A DNA stretch of 64,000 bases from an uncultured Marinobacter sp. (GCF_946886895.1 NZ_CAMPJO010000006.1:62001-126000), one strand, 5' to 3'; numbered from the stretch's first letter, positions 26,277-36,351 are shown. A program made the numbers and translations. The notes: a model not told the origin generated them from the sequence alone.

Positions 26277-27415
26277 ACAGGGCAGCCTGGCGGTCCTTGT
26301 ACCGACAACCCTGGCTGCTGGCGGTGGTAGTCTGGCTGCCACCCGTTCTGTTTGTATTACTGATCAGCATCTTCCGTATGGGAACCCCGCAATCTCTCCC
26401 GGTCGGCGTGGTCAACCTGGACCACAGCCACGAATCCCACACCCTGGAACGGCAACTGGACGCCAGCCCCGGGCTGAGTCTGCAACGCTCTTATCCCTCG
26501 GCATCAGCAGGTGTAAACGCCCTTCAGCAAACCGAAATTCTCGCGCTCATCATCATTCCGAATAACTTTGGCCGGGATCTGCGGCTGTCGATCAGCCCCA
26601 CGGTCACCGCGTTTTACAACAACCAGTACCTGCTATCCGGCAAGTTCATCAATTCATCGTTGATCAGCGCGTCCATGGACCTGGCCGCTCGCACCGGTGT
26701 CGGTCTGAGAGTCAGCCACGGCCAGAACATTCTGGAGGCCGCCGCCTCTGCCGTACCCATTCGCCCGCAGGTCACATCCCTGTACAACCCGAACATGAGC
26801 TACGCGCGCTTTCTGGTCACCTCGATATCCCCCGCCCTCTGGCAAATCCTGATTGTGATCGCCACCGTGCTGGCACTGAGTCGGCTTTTGGAGAACCAGC
26901 GCCTTCCGGATGCATCACTGGCGCGCGGCAAATACATCGCATCGGCGCTGGCTCCCATTAGCCTGCTGCTGTGGTTTCAGGGCCTGCTCATGCTCTGGCT
27001 GTTTTACCACTACCTGGGCTGGCGACCGTCAGGCAACGTTCTGTGGTTGTTTATCGGCCTTGCGCTGACCGTTCTCAGCGTGCAATCCATGTCGGTACTG
27101 ATTGTTGCCCTTGTGAAAGACAGAGTGAAAGCCATGAGTGTCAGCGCCGCCTATCTGGCGCCCGCGTTCGCATTCATGGGCATCACTTTTCCCCGGGGCG
27201 ACATGAACGCCATAGCCTGGGCTTGGGGCGGGTTGATGCCCTCCACCCATTACATGAAGTTGCAGGTGGATATCGCAGATCACGGCGCCTCGCTGTTCGC
27301 TATCTTCAGTTCGCTATCGGCCCTGCTGCTGTTCCTGCTGGTACTGCCGTTTGCGCTGGCACTGCTGCCGGAACAGCTGGATCCAAAGCTTTCGGAACAG
27401 GTGGCCTCACGATGA
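26273..27415 (+). CDS. ABC-2 type transporter permease (first of two)
   Basis: A 380-residue integral membrane protein of the ABC-2/YhhJ type. One N-terminal span (about 17-35) is followed by a large periplasmic domain (40-175) and five more spans in the C-terminal half. The start is TTG and overlaps the HlyD stop codon. No ATP-binding domain is fused to it, and none is encoded in the operon. The cargo is unknown. Confidence 0.88.
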   Translation: MNRAAWRSLYRQPWLLAVVVWLPPVLFVLLISIFRMGTPQSLPVGVVNLDHSHESHTLERQLDASPGLSLQRSYPSASAGVNALQQTEILALIIIPNNFGRDLRLSISPTVTAFYNNQYLLSGKFINSSLISASMDLAARTGVGLRVSHGQNILEAAASAVPIRPQVTSLYNPNMSYARFLVTSISPALWQILIVIATVLALSRLLENQRLPDASLARGKYIASALAPISLLLWFQGLLMLWLFYHYLGWRPSGNVLWLFIGLALTVLSVQSMSVLIVALVKDRVKAMSVSAAYLAPAFAFMGITFPRGDMNAIAWAWGGLMPSTHYMKLQVDIADHGASLFAIFSSLSALLLFLLVLPFALALLPEQLDPKLSEQVASR

Positions 27416-28578
27416 ACCCTTCATCGGTCTGGTCCGCGTGGAAAGCGGAGCTGCTGCACATGGTTACCGACCGGTCCGTGATGCTGGTTATGATCGGCGG
27501 GATCCTTTTCTACGCCCTGCTCTACCCGCTGCCCTACCAGAAGAATATGCCCGGCGAACAAACCCTGGCTGTGCTCGACCAAGACCGCACCGCCTTGGCC
27601 CGGAAACTGATTCGGATGGCCGACGCAACGCCCCAGCTGCGAGTCGCTGCGCGGCCTCAGAGCATGCGCGAAGCCGTCGCCCTGCTGGAAAACGACGTGG
27701 TGCACGGACTGCTGGTTATTCCATCGCGCTTTGAACGCGACGTTTATCTGGGGCAGTCCGTCAATGTCATGTTCGCAGGGGACGCCAGTTATTTCCTGAT
27801 TTACGGCAATATCATCGAAGGACTGCTGAAGGCCACCACCACTCTGTCTTTGGAAACCCAGGTAATCAGCAGCCTCAGAAAAGGGAGTAGCCCAGTCAAT
27901 ATCCCGGGGGAAATCATGCCCTTTAAAATCGCCCCGCAAGGCGTGTTCAACCCAACCGGGGGTTACATCAACTACATCGTACCGGCGGTTTTTGTCCTGA
28001 TACTGCATCAAACCCTGCTGATTGCCGCCGGTACCGTCACCATCAAGGACCGGGCACGGCGCCTGGCCGGTGTTGCAGCCGCACCTCTGGCAATGGCCAT
28101 CCCTTTGAGGTTAGTCACCTTTGTGTTGGCCTATCTGGCGCTGGCACTGCTTTACTTCGGGTTCTTCTTCCAGCTTTACCATGTGCCGCATATTGCACCG
28201 CAGCTGCCGCTGATAGGCTTCACCCTGCTGTTCCTGACCAACACCACGCTTTTCGCTCTCTGGCTGGGCTATCTGCTGCCACGGGCCGAATTGATCACCG
28301 TACTGGTATTGCTGTCATCATTGCCGATTGTCTTCACTGCAGGCTTCGCCTGGCCCGCGTCCAATCTGCCAACCTGGTTGGACACGCTAACCATGCTTAT
28401 TCCCGCCAAGCCAGGCATCCAGGGCTTTCTGGCCCTGAACCAGATGGGCGCGCCGATCCAGAGCCTGACCACAGAAATCGCCTGGTTGATCGGGCTATCC
28501 TGTTTTTTTGGCGTGTCGTTGTTCTGGTTCGCGGCCATATCCGGAACCGAGCCGACCGAAAGACTTCCCAACAAATAA
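27412..28578 (+). CDS. ABC-2 type transporter permease (second of two)
   Basis: A 388-residue permease with the same layout as the preceding gene: one N-terminal span (about 22-40), a periplasmic domain, then five to six spans. The ATG at 27412 overlaps the previous stop codon (ATGA); a longer frame from 26971 is an out-of-frame shadow of the first permease. The two paralogues probably form a heterodimer. It ends the export operon. Confidence 0.88.
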   Translation: MNPSSVWSAWKAELLHMVTDRSVMLVMIGGILFYALLYPLPYQKNMPGEQTLAVLDQDRTALARKLIRMADATPQLRVAARPQSMREAVALLENDVVHGLLVIPSRFERDVYLGQSVNVMFAGDASYFLIYGNIIEGLLKATTTLSLETQVISSLRKGSSPVNIPGEIMPFKIAPQGVFNPTGGYINYIVPAVFVLILHQTLLIAAGTVTIKDRARRLAGVAAAPLAMAIPLRLVTFVLAYLALALLYFGFFFQLYHVPHIAPQLPLIGFTLLFLTNTTLFALWLGYLLPRAELITVLVLLSSLPIVFTAGFAWPASNLPTWLDTLTMLIPAKPGIQGFLALNQMGAPIQSLTTEIAWLIGLSCFFGVSLFWFAAISGTEPTERLPNK

Positions 28579-28660
28579 GGATAGGTCGCGGCTGCGCGAG
28601 TTATTGTAGGAACGAGGTGGGTAAGAGCTGGAGATATAACTTGCTGAATTCTATAAATAA

Positions 28661-28737
<77 letters not shown>

Positions 28738-28841
28738 GTGTCGTCATCAACGCCTTGGCGTCAATTTCGAGTGCGCAATCTTACGTGTGATCCGTTGTTC
28801 TGTCCAGCCCTCCGGCCATCCGGATTGTATGAGTGGCGATT

Positions 28842-30686
28842 TCAGGCGGAATCAGCCTCCGCCCTTGGGTTCCTGGGGTAATAGCGTTCGGGCAGGCGCT
28901 CGATGTGAGGGAAGAAACGGGTGTCCTTGTAGGGCATTTTCATGAAGCCGGAAACGCCGAGCCCGGTGATCTGATCGACGGCGGAGAGAATTTCGTCGAG
29001 CAGGCGGGCGAATTCGCCTTCCCGGTCCGGATCCAGCAGCCGGTAGTGGCTGTGGATCTTGAGATGCCGGGGCAGGGCTTCGAAGATGATCATGCCGGTG
29101 TGGTGGATGTCGTTCAGGGACTCCAGGGCGGTGATGATGGTGTGTGGCAGTACCAGGAATTCCTCCGGGTCGGGGCCGTCTTCGAAGTAGGAGTGCACCC
29201 GGGACTCATCCTCCACCTCCGGGGCCGCGCTGACTTCATAGCGTAGCTGCATGCCGGTCTCTACGACAAACGGCTGGTCCGGTTCGGCGCGGTCGATGTG
29301 CAGGGTATTGCGGGCGTTGAACAGGCAACTCTTGAAAATACCCTTGCGGTAGATGGCCTGGGCCAGGTGGACCATGTTGTTAACGGCCCGGATGAAGGCG
29401 GTTTTCAGCTTGGGGTCGTGCAGGTTCAGGGAGGTGTCAATGTAGACGCCGTCAGTCTCCCAGCGTACGGCGAGGCCACCCTCCACCGGGTATCGGCCCA
29501 GCCGGCTAACGGCGGCCAGGAAGGCTTTTTCCGTTTCCCCCATGCCTTGCATGAAGTTCTTGTAGTAACGGTCCAGTTGTACATCATTCACATCGTTGAG
29601 GGTTTCCGGGGCACCTTCCTGGCGCAGGAAGGATTTCCGGGAACTGTACACCACCGTGTCGATCTCATGGTCCGAAGGGCGCGTCCAGACCGGCACCAGC
29701 GGTGTGATCGGTGGCTCCGGAAGGTCGATCATCACGGTGCGCGCCATCCTCGGCATTTCTTTCAGGTAGTAATCGCCAGCCTGGCGTCGGGTTTCCGGAT
29801 CCGGGGCGAGCAGGCCGTCGAGCATACGGGCGAACTCCATGGGCAGTCCCAGGGAGGCAGCGGGGATCGCCTGGTGCCCGAACCGGCACGATTGGCCGGA
29901 CGCCAGGGCATAGAGCGTACCGGCCGCGCCCTGTTCGTCGAAGCGGGGGGACGATAGGCCGCCATTAAGCTGCTCTTCGCCGATGAAGTAGACGTCTCCC
30001 AGCCGGGCGTTGGTCTGCTGCAGGTTGTCGGACATCAGCTCCATAACGTTGGCGGTGATGAACTGCTGGTTGGCGTCCAGTTGTGCGAACACGGACGAGC
30101 CCCAGTCGATCAGCGCAATGTTTTCGGTATTGGCATCGAACACCAGGTTCGACGGCTTGAGGTCGCCGTGCACGATGGGGCGGCCAGCGGGGCCGCTCTC
30201 ACGGCGCAGGTTACGCAGAATGTCCGCGATCTGGTCGGCAATCCGTATGATCAGCCGCGGTTTGAGACGACCCTCCCGCAGGGAGACCTCCTCAAGGTTG
30301 AGGCCAGCGGCCCGTTCCATCACCAGGATGGGCTGGTTGTGGGCGCGCTGGTAGGAGATCAGGCGGGGTACCCGGGGGTGCCGAACCTGCTCGAGGATGA
30401 AGGCTTCATCTTCCAGCCGGTCCTGCAGGTGCTGGGGTAGGTTGATGCGGGTGAACTTGAAGACATGCTCGGGGCCGCTAAACCCCTCGCGTGGCAGGCG
30501 GCCTGCGAACACGAAGCCGTAGGCGCCCTTGCCGATCAGTTCAATGTCCTGGTAGCCCAGTTGCCGGAGCTGGGCGGCACAGAGCGCCACCCAGTCCTTG
30601 AGCTTCTTGGCATCGTCATGGCTGAGCAGATAGATCGACTGCTCTTCCGGTATGTAAAACTGCTGCAGCTGCGTCTTCTGCGCCAT
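28842..30686 (-). CDS. Hanks-like protein kinase in the branched-chain ketoacid dehydrogenase operon
   Basis: A 614-residue soluble protein. The kinase domain (about 45-310) has a glycine loop GKGAYG (52-57), the ATP lysine in HVFKFTR (Lys77), a likely alphaC Glu (94), a catalytic loop VHGDLKPSN (HGD at 173-175, Asn180), and DWG (194-196) in place of DFG. HGD instead of HRD marks it as a non-RD kinase, possibly not needing activation-loop phosphorylation. Residues 315-614 form a separate domain I do not recognise. The gene starts 9 bases after the E2 gene stop and is the fourth gene of the operon, so the dehydrogenase is the likely target. That target is inferred. Confidence 0.85.
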   Translation of the reverse strand: MAQKTQLQQFYIPEEQSIYLLSHDDAKKLKDWVALCAAQLRQLGYQDIELIGKGAYGFVFAGRLPREGFSGPEHVFKFTRINLPQHLQDRLEDEAFILEQVRHPRVPRLISYQRAHNQPILVMERAAGLNLEEVSLREGRLKPRLIIRIADQIADILRNLRRESGPAGRPIVHGDLKPSNLVFDANTENIALIDWGSSVFAQLDANQQFITANVMELMSDNLQQTNARLGDVYFIGEEQLNGGLSSPRFDEQGAAGTLYALASGQSCRFGHQAIPAASLGLPMEFARMLDGLLAPDPETRRQAGDYYLKEMPRMARTVMIDLPEPPITPLVPVWTRPSDHEIDTVVYSSRKSFLRQEGAPETLNDVNDVQLDRYYKNFMQGMGETEKAFLAAVSRLGRYPVEGGLAVRWETDGVYIDTSLNLHDPKLKTAFIRAVNNMVHLAQAIYRKGIFKSCLFNARNTLHIDRAEPDQPFVVETGMQLRYEVSAAPEVEDESRVHSYFEDGPDPEEFLVLPHTIITALESLNDIHHTGMIIFEALPRHLKIHSHYRLLDPDREGEFARLLDEILSAVDQITGLGVSGFMKMPYKDTRFFPHIERLPERYYPRNPRAEADSA

Positions 30687-30695
30687 GATGCCCCG

Positions 30696-32285
30696 TCAGC
30701 CCAGATGCAGAAGCATCGATTGCGGCGATTCCAGGTAGCCTTTCCAGCGGTTGCAGAAGCGGGCAATGGTGCCGCCATCGATGATGCGATGGTCGCCCGC
30801 CCAGCTCACGGTCATGATCGCCCGTTCCACCACCTGGCCGTTGGCGTCGAAGCGGGGCAGCTTCTGGGTCCGGCCCAGGGCGACAATCGCGACCTCCGGC
30901 GGGTTGATGATGGGGGCCGCGTAGGTGCCACCCAGAGCGCCAATATTGGAGATGGTGATGGTGCCGCCCTTGAGGTCTTCCTGGCTGACCCGGCCCGATC
31001 GGGCAGACTCGGTCAGGCGCGCCACCTCATCGGCAATGCCCAGCAGAGTGAGGCTCTCAACACCCTTGATGTTGGGGACGATCAGTCCCGCCTTGCTGTC
31101 CACGGCCATGCCGATGTTGCACTGCGGCAGGTAGTGAATCTCGGTGACGTCGTCGTTAAGGCGGCTGTTGAGCACCGGGAATTCCTGCACCGCCAGGGCC
31201 ATGGCCTTCATGAAGAAGGGCATCAGGGTCAGCCGCGAGCCACGGGTTTCCGCTTCTGGCTTGAGTTGCTCCCGCAGTTTCAGCAGGTCGGTGACGTCGA
31301 TGTCCTCGCTGTAGATGAAGTGGGGGATGGTGGTCGCCGAGGTGACCATGCTGCGCGCCATGGCCGCCTTCATGCCCCTGATGGGCTCGATACGCACCTC
31401 CCGCGCGCGCTCCGATTTCCTGCGGTCAGGATCAGTCGTGGCCGGTTGGGATTCGGTCCTGCTTTGCTGTCCGGCGGGCCTGTCGAGGTGGGCCAGCACG
31501 TCAGCCTTCAGTACCCGGCCATCCTTGCCGGAACCGGAGAGGTTCGCCAGGTTCAGGTTGTGTTCCCGTACCAGGCGGCGCACAGCGGGGCTGGCGGGAA
31601 TGCGCGACCGTTTCCCGTTGGTGGCCGGTTTTGCCGTTTCAGGTTCCGGTCTCGTTGTGGCTTCTGTCGTCGGCCTTGATTTGGCTTTGGCCTCCGCAGG
31701 CTCGTCACGATCCCGGGGCACAAACGCGAACAACGGGGAGTGCACCCGGGCCATGGCCTGCTGCTGATGGTAGAGCTTGGTGACGCGGCCGGCCTTGGGG
31801 GCGGTGATTTCCACCATGGCCTTGTCGGTCATCACATCCACCACGGGCTGGTCTTCCTCGATCTCATCACCCTCGGCCACGCGCCATTCCACCACTTCGC
31901 ACTCAACGATGCCTTCGCCGATGTCCGGCAGGATAAAGTCTTCGGTCGCATCGTCGCCGGTGTTATCGCTGGGTTGTGTCTTCGCCACGGGCTGCTCCTC
32001 GGGCTCGGGCGCCTGGGGCTCCCGTGGAGTGCCCTGTCCCGCGTCTTCGCTTTCATCCACCAGCTCAAACAGCGGCGCGTGAACCTTCGCGATATCACCT
32101 TCTTTGTGGTACAGGCGGGTCACCCGACCTTTATAGGGCGCCGGAATTTCCACCAGGGCCTTGTCGGTCATCACCTCGGCCACCGGTTGGTCTTCTTCGA
32201 TGACGTCACCTTCGGCGACCAGCCATTTGACCAGTTCGCATTCCACGATACCTTCGCCGATATCGGGCAGTATAAAATCACTCAT
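30696..32285 (-). CDS. bkdB: Branched-chain 2-oxoacid dehydrogenase E2 (dihydrolipoyl acyltransferase)
   Basis: A 529-residue E2 core protein. It has two lipoyl domains with lipoylated lysines at 42 (EVMTDKALVEI) and 155 (DVMTDKAMVEI), a peripheral-subunit-binding domain (IPASPAVRRLVREHNLNL, about 235-270), and a catalytic domain ending with DHRIIDGG (catalytic His and Asp). It accepts acyl groups from E1 and makes acyl-CoA. Two lipoyl domains are more than the one usual in Pseudomonas BkdB. AGGAG precedes the ATG. An E3 (lpd) gene is absent here. Pyruvate specificity is not excluded but the paired E1 subunits favour branched-chain substrates. Confidence 0.9.
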   Translation of the reverse strand: MSDFILPDIGEGIVECELVKWLVAEGDVIEEDQPVAEVMTDKALVEIPAPYKGRVTRLYHKEGDIAKVHAPLFELVDESEDAGQGTPREPQAPEPEEQPVAKTQPSDNTGDDATEDFILPDIGEGIVECEVVEWRVAEGDEIEEDQPVVDVMTDKAMVEITAPKAGRVTKLYHQQQAMARVHSPLFAFVPRDRDEPAEAKAKSRPTTEATTRPEPETAKPATNGKRSRIPASPAVRRLVREHNLNLANLSGSGKDGRVLKADVLAHLDRPAGQQSRTESQPATTDPDRRKSERAREVRIEPIRGMKAAMARSMVTSATTIPHFIYSEDIDVTDLLKLREQLKPEAETRGSRLTLMPFFMKAMALAVQEFPVLNSRLNDDVTEIHYLPQCNIGMAVDSKAGLIVPNIKGVESLTLLGIADEVARLTESARSGRVSQEDLKGGTITISNIGALGGTYAAPIINPPEVAIVALGRTQKLPRFDANGQVVERAIMTVSWAGDHRIIDGGTIARFCNRWKGYLESPQSMLLHLG

Positions 32286-32311
32286 GATTGCTCTCCTGTC
32301 CTGATATCAAC

Positions 32312-33289
32312 CTAGAATTCCACGCTCGACCTGATGGCTTCATAAACCTTCAGGTGATTGGGCAGGTGCTCTTTTTCCAGCACCAGCGGGAAGGGAGTGT
32401 CCATCCCGGTGACCCTTGCGATGGGGGATTCCAGGTACAGGAAGCAACGCTCCTGTATGGTCGCCGCAATTTCGCCGGCGAAGCCGCCGGTCAGTGGCGC
32501 TTCATGGGTTACCACCAGGCGCCCGGTCTTGAGTACCGAGTTGGCCACGGTGTCCACATCCCAGGGCAGGATGGTTCTCAGGTCGATGACTTCACAGGAA
32601 ATGCCGTCCTTCTCCGCCATGTCGACGGCCTTTTCAATGACTTCCATTTGCGCGCCCCAGCCCAGTACGGTGATGTCCGTGCCTTCCTTGAGTACTTCGG
32701 CTTCGCCCAGCGGCAGCCGGTAGTCTTCCTCCGGCACATCGCCGACGGAGGCGCGATACAGCCGCTTGGGCTCAAAGAACAGGGTCGGGTTGGGGTCGTG
32801 GATGGCGCCCAGCAGCAGGCCCTTGGCCTGGTGCGGGTTACGCGGCACCACGATCTTGAGGCCCGGTGTGTGGGCAAAATAGGCTTCCGGCGATTGTGAG
32901 TGGTACAAGCCGCCGGCAATGCCGCCGCCGTAGGGGGCGCGAATGGTCAGCCCGCCGACATTGAACAGGTTGCCCGAGCGGTACCGGTATTTGGCGGACT
33001 CATTAACAATCTGGTCGAAGGCCGGGAAGATGTAGTCGGCAAACTGGATCTCCGCCACCGGCACGGAGCCTTGCGCCGCCAGGCCATTGGCGAAACCGAT
33101 GATGCCCTGCTCGACCAGCGGTGTGTTGAAGCAGCGTGACTTGCCGTACTTCTGTTGCAGGTGGCTGGTGGCCCGGAAAACCCCGCCAAATACACCCACA
33201 TCCTCACCGAAACACAGTACCCGTTCGTCGGCGGCCATGGCGGTGTCGAGGGCGTTGTTGATGGCCTGTAGCATATTCATCTGTGTCAT
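32312..33289 (-). CDS. bkdA2: 2-oxoacid dehydrogenase E1 beta subunit
   Basis: A 325-residue transketolase-like subunit. Signature segments are [51 protein letters not shown] and [11 protein letters not shown]. Together with E1 alpha it performs ThDP-dependent decarboxylation and transfers the acyl group to the E2 lipoyl arm. The start is the ATG at 33289, touching the stop of E1 alpha (33291-33293). Family features fit the branched-chain enzyme (BCKDH) better than pyruvate dehydrogenase. Confidence 0.93.
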   Translation of the reverse strand: MTQMNMLQAINNALDTAMAADERVLCFGEDVGVFGGVFRATSHLQQKYGKSRCFNTPLVEQGIIGFANGLAAQGSVPVAEIQFADYIFPAFDQIVNESAKYRYRSGNLFNVGGLTIRAPYGGGIAGGLYHSQSPEAYFAHTPGLKIVVPRNPHQAKGLLLGAIHDPNPTLFFEPKRLYRASVGDVPEEDYRLPLGEAEVLKEGTDITVLGWGAQMEVIEKAVDMAEKDGISCEVIDLRTILPWDVDTVANSVLKTGRLVVTHEAPLTGGFAGEIAATIQERCFLYLESPIARVTGMDTPFPLVLEKEHLPNHLKVYEAIRSSVEF

Positions 33290-33290
33290 G

Positions 33291-34475
33291 TCAGGCCCCT
33301 CCGTTGGCGTGCTGGGCGCTCTTCGGATAGTCGTCTGGGTGTCGGCGTATGTGCGCCTTGAGCTTTTCAAACTGCTCGGCCAGGGCAGGCGGCACCTGGT
33401 CGTACACATCGGAAACCAGCGTATCCAGTGCAGGTGGTGGCCGCTTCTGGGCCCGCTTCATGGTTTCCAGAACCTCACGGCGCATGGTTTCCTGCAGCTG
33501 TTTTTCGTCGTTTTCACTCCACCACTTCTTGCGCTCGAGCCAGAGCCGCATGCGCAGGATCGGGTCCTTTTCGCGCCACACGGCTTCCTCATCCTTGCTG
33601 CGGTAGCCGGAGGGGTCGTCGGAGGAGGAATGCGCGGCGAGGCGATAGGTCATGGCCTCAATCAGTACCGGGCGGTTGTGCTTTACCGCCAGGCTCCGTG
33701 CCGCTTTGGTGGCTTCGTGCATGGCCAGGATGTCATTGCCGTCCACGCGAATGACGTCCATTTTGTAACCGTAGGCCCGGGGTGCCACGCCATCGGCGGC
33801 GAACTGTTCAGTGGCCGGGGTCGAAATGGCGTAACCGTTGTTCCGGCACAGGAAAATCACCGGTACGCGATGCACGGCGGCCATGTTCAGGGCGGCGTGG
33901 AAATCGCCTTCCGAGGCGGCACCTTCGCCGAAGTAGGTAATGGTGCAGTGGCCATCGCCCGCCAGCTTCTGGCCGTAGGCGTAGCCGGTGGCCTGGGGGA
34001 TCTGTGTCGCCAGGGGGGACGAGATGGTCATGTAGTTGAGCTTTTTGGAACCGTAATGCACCGGCATCTGCCGGCCTTTGCCATAGTCCAGTTCGTTGCC
34101 GAACAACTGGTTCATGAACTCATCAATGCTGAAGCCGCGATAGGCCAGGGCGCCCTGCTCCCGGTATTGGGCCATGATCATGTCAGCATCGTCCAGGGCG
34201 GCGGCGCTGCCGATCACGGCCGCTTCCTCGCCGGTGCACTGCATGTAGAAGCTCAGGCGCCCCTGGCGTTGGGCGGCGAGCATGCGTTCATCGAGAACCC
34301 GGGTGGTGACCATGGCCCGGTAGATGCGCAGGGCCTTGTCTTTGTCCAGCGCCGGTGCCTTGGCGCCCTTGTACAGGGAGCCGTCCTGCTTCAGTAGCTT
34401 GTAGGTGGGAATACGGAATTCCGCACCGTCGGTAAAGACCGGGGAGTAAACAACCTTGGGTTTTGTTGTTGTCAT
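33291..34475 (-). CDS. bkdA1: 2-oxoacid dehydrogenase E1 alpha subunit
   Basis: A 394-residue ThDP-binding subunit with the motif [15 protein letters not shown] and then RNNGYAIST. The C-terminal region has the loop [17 protein letters not shown] (276-292), equivalent to the mammalian BCKDH phosphorylation loop whose first serine is phosphorylated to switch the enzyme off; here the matching residue is Ser283. The ATG at 34475 has AGGAAGAGG upstream and is preferred over a frame starting at 34550. It is the first gene of the operon. Confidence 0.93.
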   Translation of the reverse strand: MTTTKPKVVYSPVFTDGAEFRIPTYKLLKQDGSLYKGAKAPALDKDKALRIYRAMVTTRVLDERMLAAQRQGRLSFYMQCTGEEAAVIGSAAALDDADMIMAQYREQGALAYRGFSIDEFMNQLFGNELDYGKGRQMPVHYGSKKLNYMTISSPLATQIPQATGYAYGQKLAGDGHCTITYFGEGAASEGDFHAALNMAAVHRVPVIFLCRNNGYAISTPATEQFAADGVAPRAYGYKMDVIRVDGNDILAMHEATKAARSLAVKHNRPVLIEAMTYRLAAHSSSDDPSGYRSKDEEAVWREKDPILRMRLWLERKKWWSENDEKQLQETMRREVLETMKRAQKRPPPALDTLVSDVYDQVPPALAEQFEKLKAHIRRHPDDYPKSAQHANGGA

Positions 34476-34503
34476 AATCCTCTTCCTGGGGTAGTGGCTT
34501 GAG

Positions 34504-34530
34504 GAACAAAACACCCCTTGTGAGGGTGTC
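34504..34530 (-). promoter_or_regulatory. Leader stem-loop upstream of the E1 alpha gene
   Basis: On the minus strand ACACCC and GGGTGT form a 6-base stem with a 7-base loop (34511-34529), followed by TTTGTT. It lies some 36 bases before the E1 alpha start codon. It resembles a weak intrinsic terminator or attenuator, but the stem is short. Confidence 0.3.
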
Positions 34531-34655
34531 GCTGATTTCATTGTAGACAACCTGACGGGATCTGGTGTGACCCGGCCAGGATGGCCAGGTGCTTACCTTA
34601 ACGTAAACTGCGGAATTGGGGTAGGCCTGGAAATGCGGATTGTGGTGTCTGGTGT

Positions 34656-35201
34656 CTACGAACCCGGATGAAGGCGGTTGGGCGTCACGCTGATCAGAGT
34701 GTGGCTGTTGCCGATGTTCACTTCGCCATCCTGAATGGTCAGCTGCAGGTTCATGCCGCGGTCGGCCAGGCCTGCGAGGGCGTCGGTGGCGTCCTTGGGC
34801 AGGTCGATCACGGTCAGGTTGTCGAAGCGGGCCAGCTTGCTCTGGTGTTTGTTCCACCAAAGGGGAACGGCGCGCCCGCCGTAAGTGTAGAGAACAACCT
34901 CGCGTGCGCGATTGCAGGCCTTGCGCAGACGACTCTCCTCGGGCAGGCCCAGTTCGATCCAGAGCTCGATTTCGTCACTGAGACTTTTCTGCCACAGCTC
35001 CGGTTCATCGTCGGTACTCAGTCCCCGGGTGAACTCGAGACGATCGCTGGCGTTCAGTGCAAACGCCAGCAGGCGGATCATCATGCGCTCGTCGGTTTCC
35101 GACGGATGCCGGGCAAGGGTGAGGTGGTGGTCCGCGTAATAGTGCCGGTCCATGTCGGCGATGCTGAGGGTCGCCTTGAAGATCGTTGCCTTGAGCGCCA
35201 T
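34656..35201 (-). CDS. YaeQ family protein
   Basis: A 181-residue YaeQ protein, a compact fold related to PD-(D/E)XK nucleases. The family opening MALKATIFKATLSIADMDRH is followed by HLTLARHPSETDERMMIRLLAFAL and then LSDEIELWIELGLPEE, VVLYTYGG and WWNK. E. coli YaeQ affects the defect of rfaH mutants by an unknown route. Length and motifs are typical. AGGAAGG lies before the ATG. It is divergent from lrgA. Confidence 0.93.
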   Translation of the reverse strand: MALKATIFKATLSIADMDRHYYADHHLTLARHPSETDERMMIRLLAFALNASDRLEFTRGLSTDDEPELWQKSLSDEIELWIELGLPEESRLRKACNRAREVVLYTYGGRAVPLWWNKHQSKLARFDNLTVIDLPKDATDALAGLADRGMNLQLTIQDGEVNIGNSHTLISVTPNRLHPGS

Positions 35202-35276
35202 GGCCTTCCTGCATTGGTATCGAAGTGTCGGTTTGCGCTAGTGTAAAGCAATTCTTGCCCGGTTGAGTGCGAACGC

Positions 35277-35636
35277 ATGTCGATGTTGCATGGATTTCTG
35301 GTACTGGTTCTGTTTTTTCTCGTTGGCGAGTCCCTGCGGCTGCTCCTTGCCTTGCCGGTGAGCGGTGGCGTTCTTGGCATGGTGATCGTCACCTTCACAC
35401 TGATGATGAAGGGACGTGTCAGCGATGAACTGGCTTCGGCCAGTCAGGCATTAATCTCGGTCCTGGTGCTGTTGATCATGCCCGGGGTGGTGGGTGTGTT
35501 CTTTACTGCAGACCGGTTTTCCGGGCAGTGGCTGGCGGTTGCGGCGGCGTTGCTTGTCGGTACCTTCCTCAGCGTTCTCACCACCCTGGCGTTGATGAAG
35601 CTGGTGGCGTCCAGGGGAGCGGGCCATCGTGACTGA
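35277..35636 (+). CDS. LrgA/CidA-family membrane protein
   Basis: A 119-residue inner-membrane protein with four spans. LPVSGGVLGMVIVTFTLM matches the family core. CidA/LrgA proteins resemble holins and are linked to murein hydrolase export, and in other bacteria to pyruvate or organic-acid transport with LrgB. Its end overlaps the start of the lrgB-like gene by eight bases. Confidence 0.87.
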   Translation: MSMLHGFLVLVLFFLVGESLRLLLALPVSGGVLGMVIVTFTLMMKGRVSDELASASQALISVLVLLIMPGVVGVFFTADRFSGQWLAVAAALLVGTFLSVLTTLALMKLVASRGAGHRD

Positions 35637-36351
35637 GTGGTTTGACCGGTTCCGGGTGTTGCCGGAGATGCTAGGGTCGACACCGATCCTCGCCATTGGT
35701 TTAACGCTGGGTGCCTTCTTCGCGGGCAACTGGCTGTTCTCGCGCCTTGGCAGGCCCTTGTGGCTGCCGCCTGTGTTGCTGTCCGCGCTCTTGCTGTCCG
35801 GCATCATCGCCCTGCTGGCGCTGGACTACCCGGATTACCAGCAGGGCGCGCGCTGGCTCACGGTTCTGCTGGGTCCCGCCACCGTTGCCCTCGGCATCCC
35901 CCTGTACCAGCAGATGCACCACATTCGTGCCATGTGGTGCCCGATTCTGGTAACGCTGCCGATTGCCGCGACCCTGGCGGCGGTTTATGCCGTGGTGATC
36001 GGCTGGGCCCTCGGCGCCACGCCGGAAGTGCTGGCGTCGCTGGCCCCCAAGTCTGTCACGGCGCCGATTGCCATCGGCATCACGGAGCAACTGGGGGGGT
36101 CCGTGCCCCTGATGATGGGTGGCCTGCTGATTACCGGTATGGTCGCAACCCTCTTCGTTGATCTGCTCGCAAGGCTTTTGCCGGTAAGGGATGAGCGAAT
36201 CCTGGGGTTTGCCCTGGGTCTGAACGGCCATGCCATCGGCACCGCGCGGGCGTTTGAAATAAGCCATACCGCCGGTGCCTTTGCGTCGCTGGGTATGGGA
36301 CTCACCGGGGTGTTCACCGCACTCATCCTGCCACTGGTTTTTCGCCTGTAG
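35629..36351 (+). CDS. LrgB-family membrane protein
   Basis: A 240-residue protein with about seven spans. The signature LAPKSVTAPIAIGITEQLGG is strongly conserved in the LrgB/PlsF family. It begins with GTG within the lrgA-like gene. The pair may form one transport or cell-envelope stress module; no LytSR-type regulator is nearby. Confidence 0.9.
   Translation: MTEWFDRFRVLPEMLGSTPILAIGLTLGAFFAGNWLFSRLGRPLWLPPVLLSALLLSGIIALLALDYPDYQQGARWLTVLLGPATVALGIPLYQQMHHIRAMWCPILVTLPIAATLAAVYAVVIGWALGATPEVLASLAPKSVTAPIAIGITEQLGGSVPLMMGGLLITGMVATLFVDLLARLLPVRDERILGFALGLNGHAIGTARAFEISHTAGAFASLGMGLTGVFTALILPLVFRL

Noticed and set aside
25296..26342. 348-residue minus-strand open frame
   Set aside because: It mirrors the HlyD gene on the other strand and has no recognisable domain.
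26971..27411. Upstream extension of the second ABC-2 permease
   Set aside because: The added residues are out of frame with the first permease and not hydrophobic in the right pattern; the ATG at 27412 overlaps the previous stop.
30465..31679. 404-residue plus-strand open frame
   Set aside because: Antisense to the kinase and E2 genes; composition typical of a shadow.
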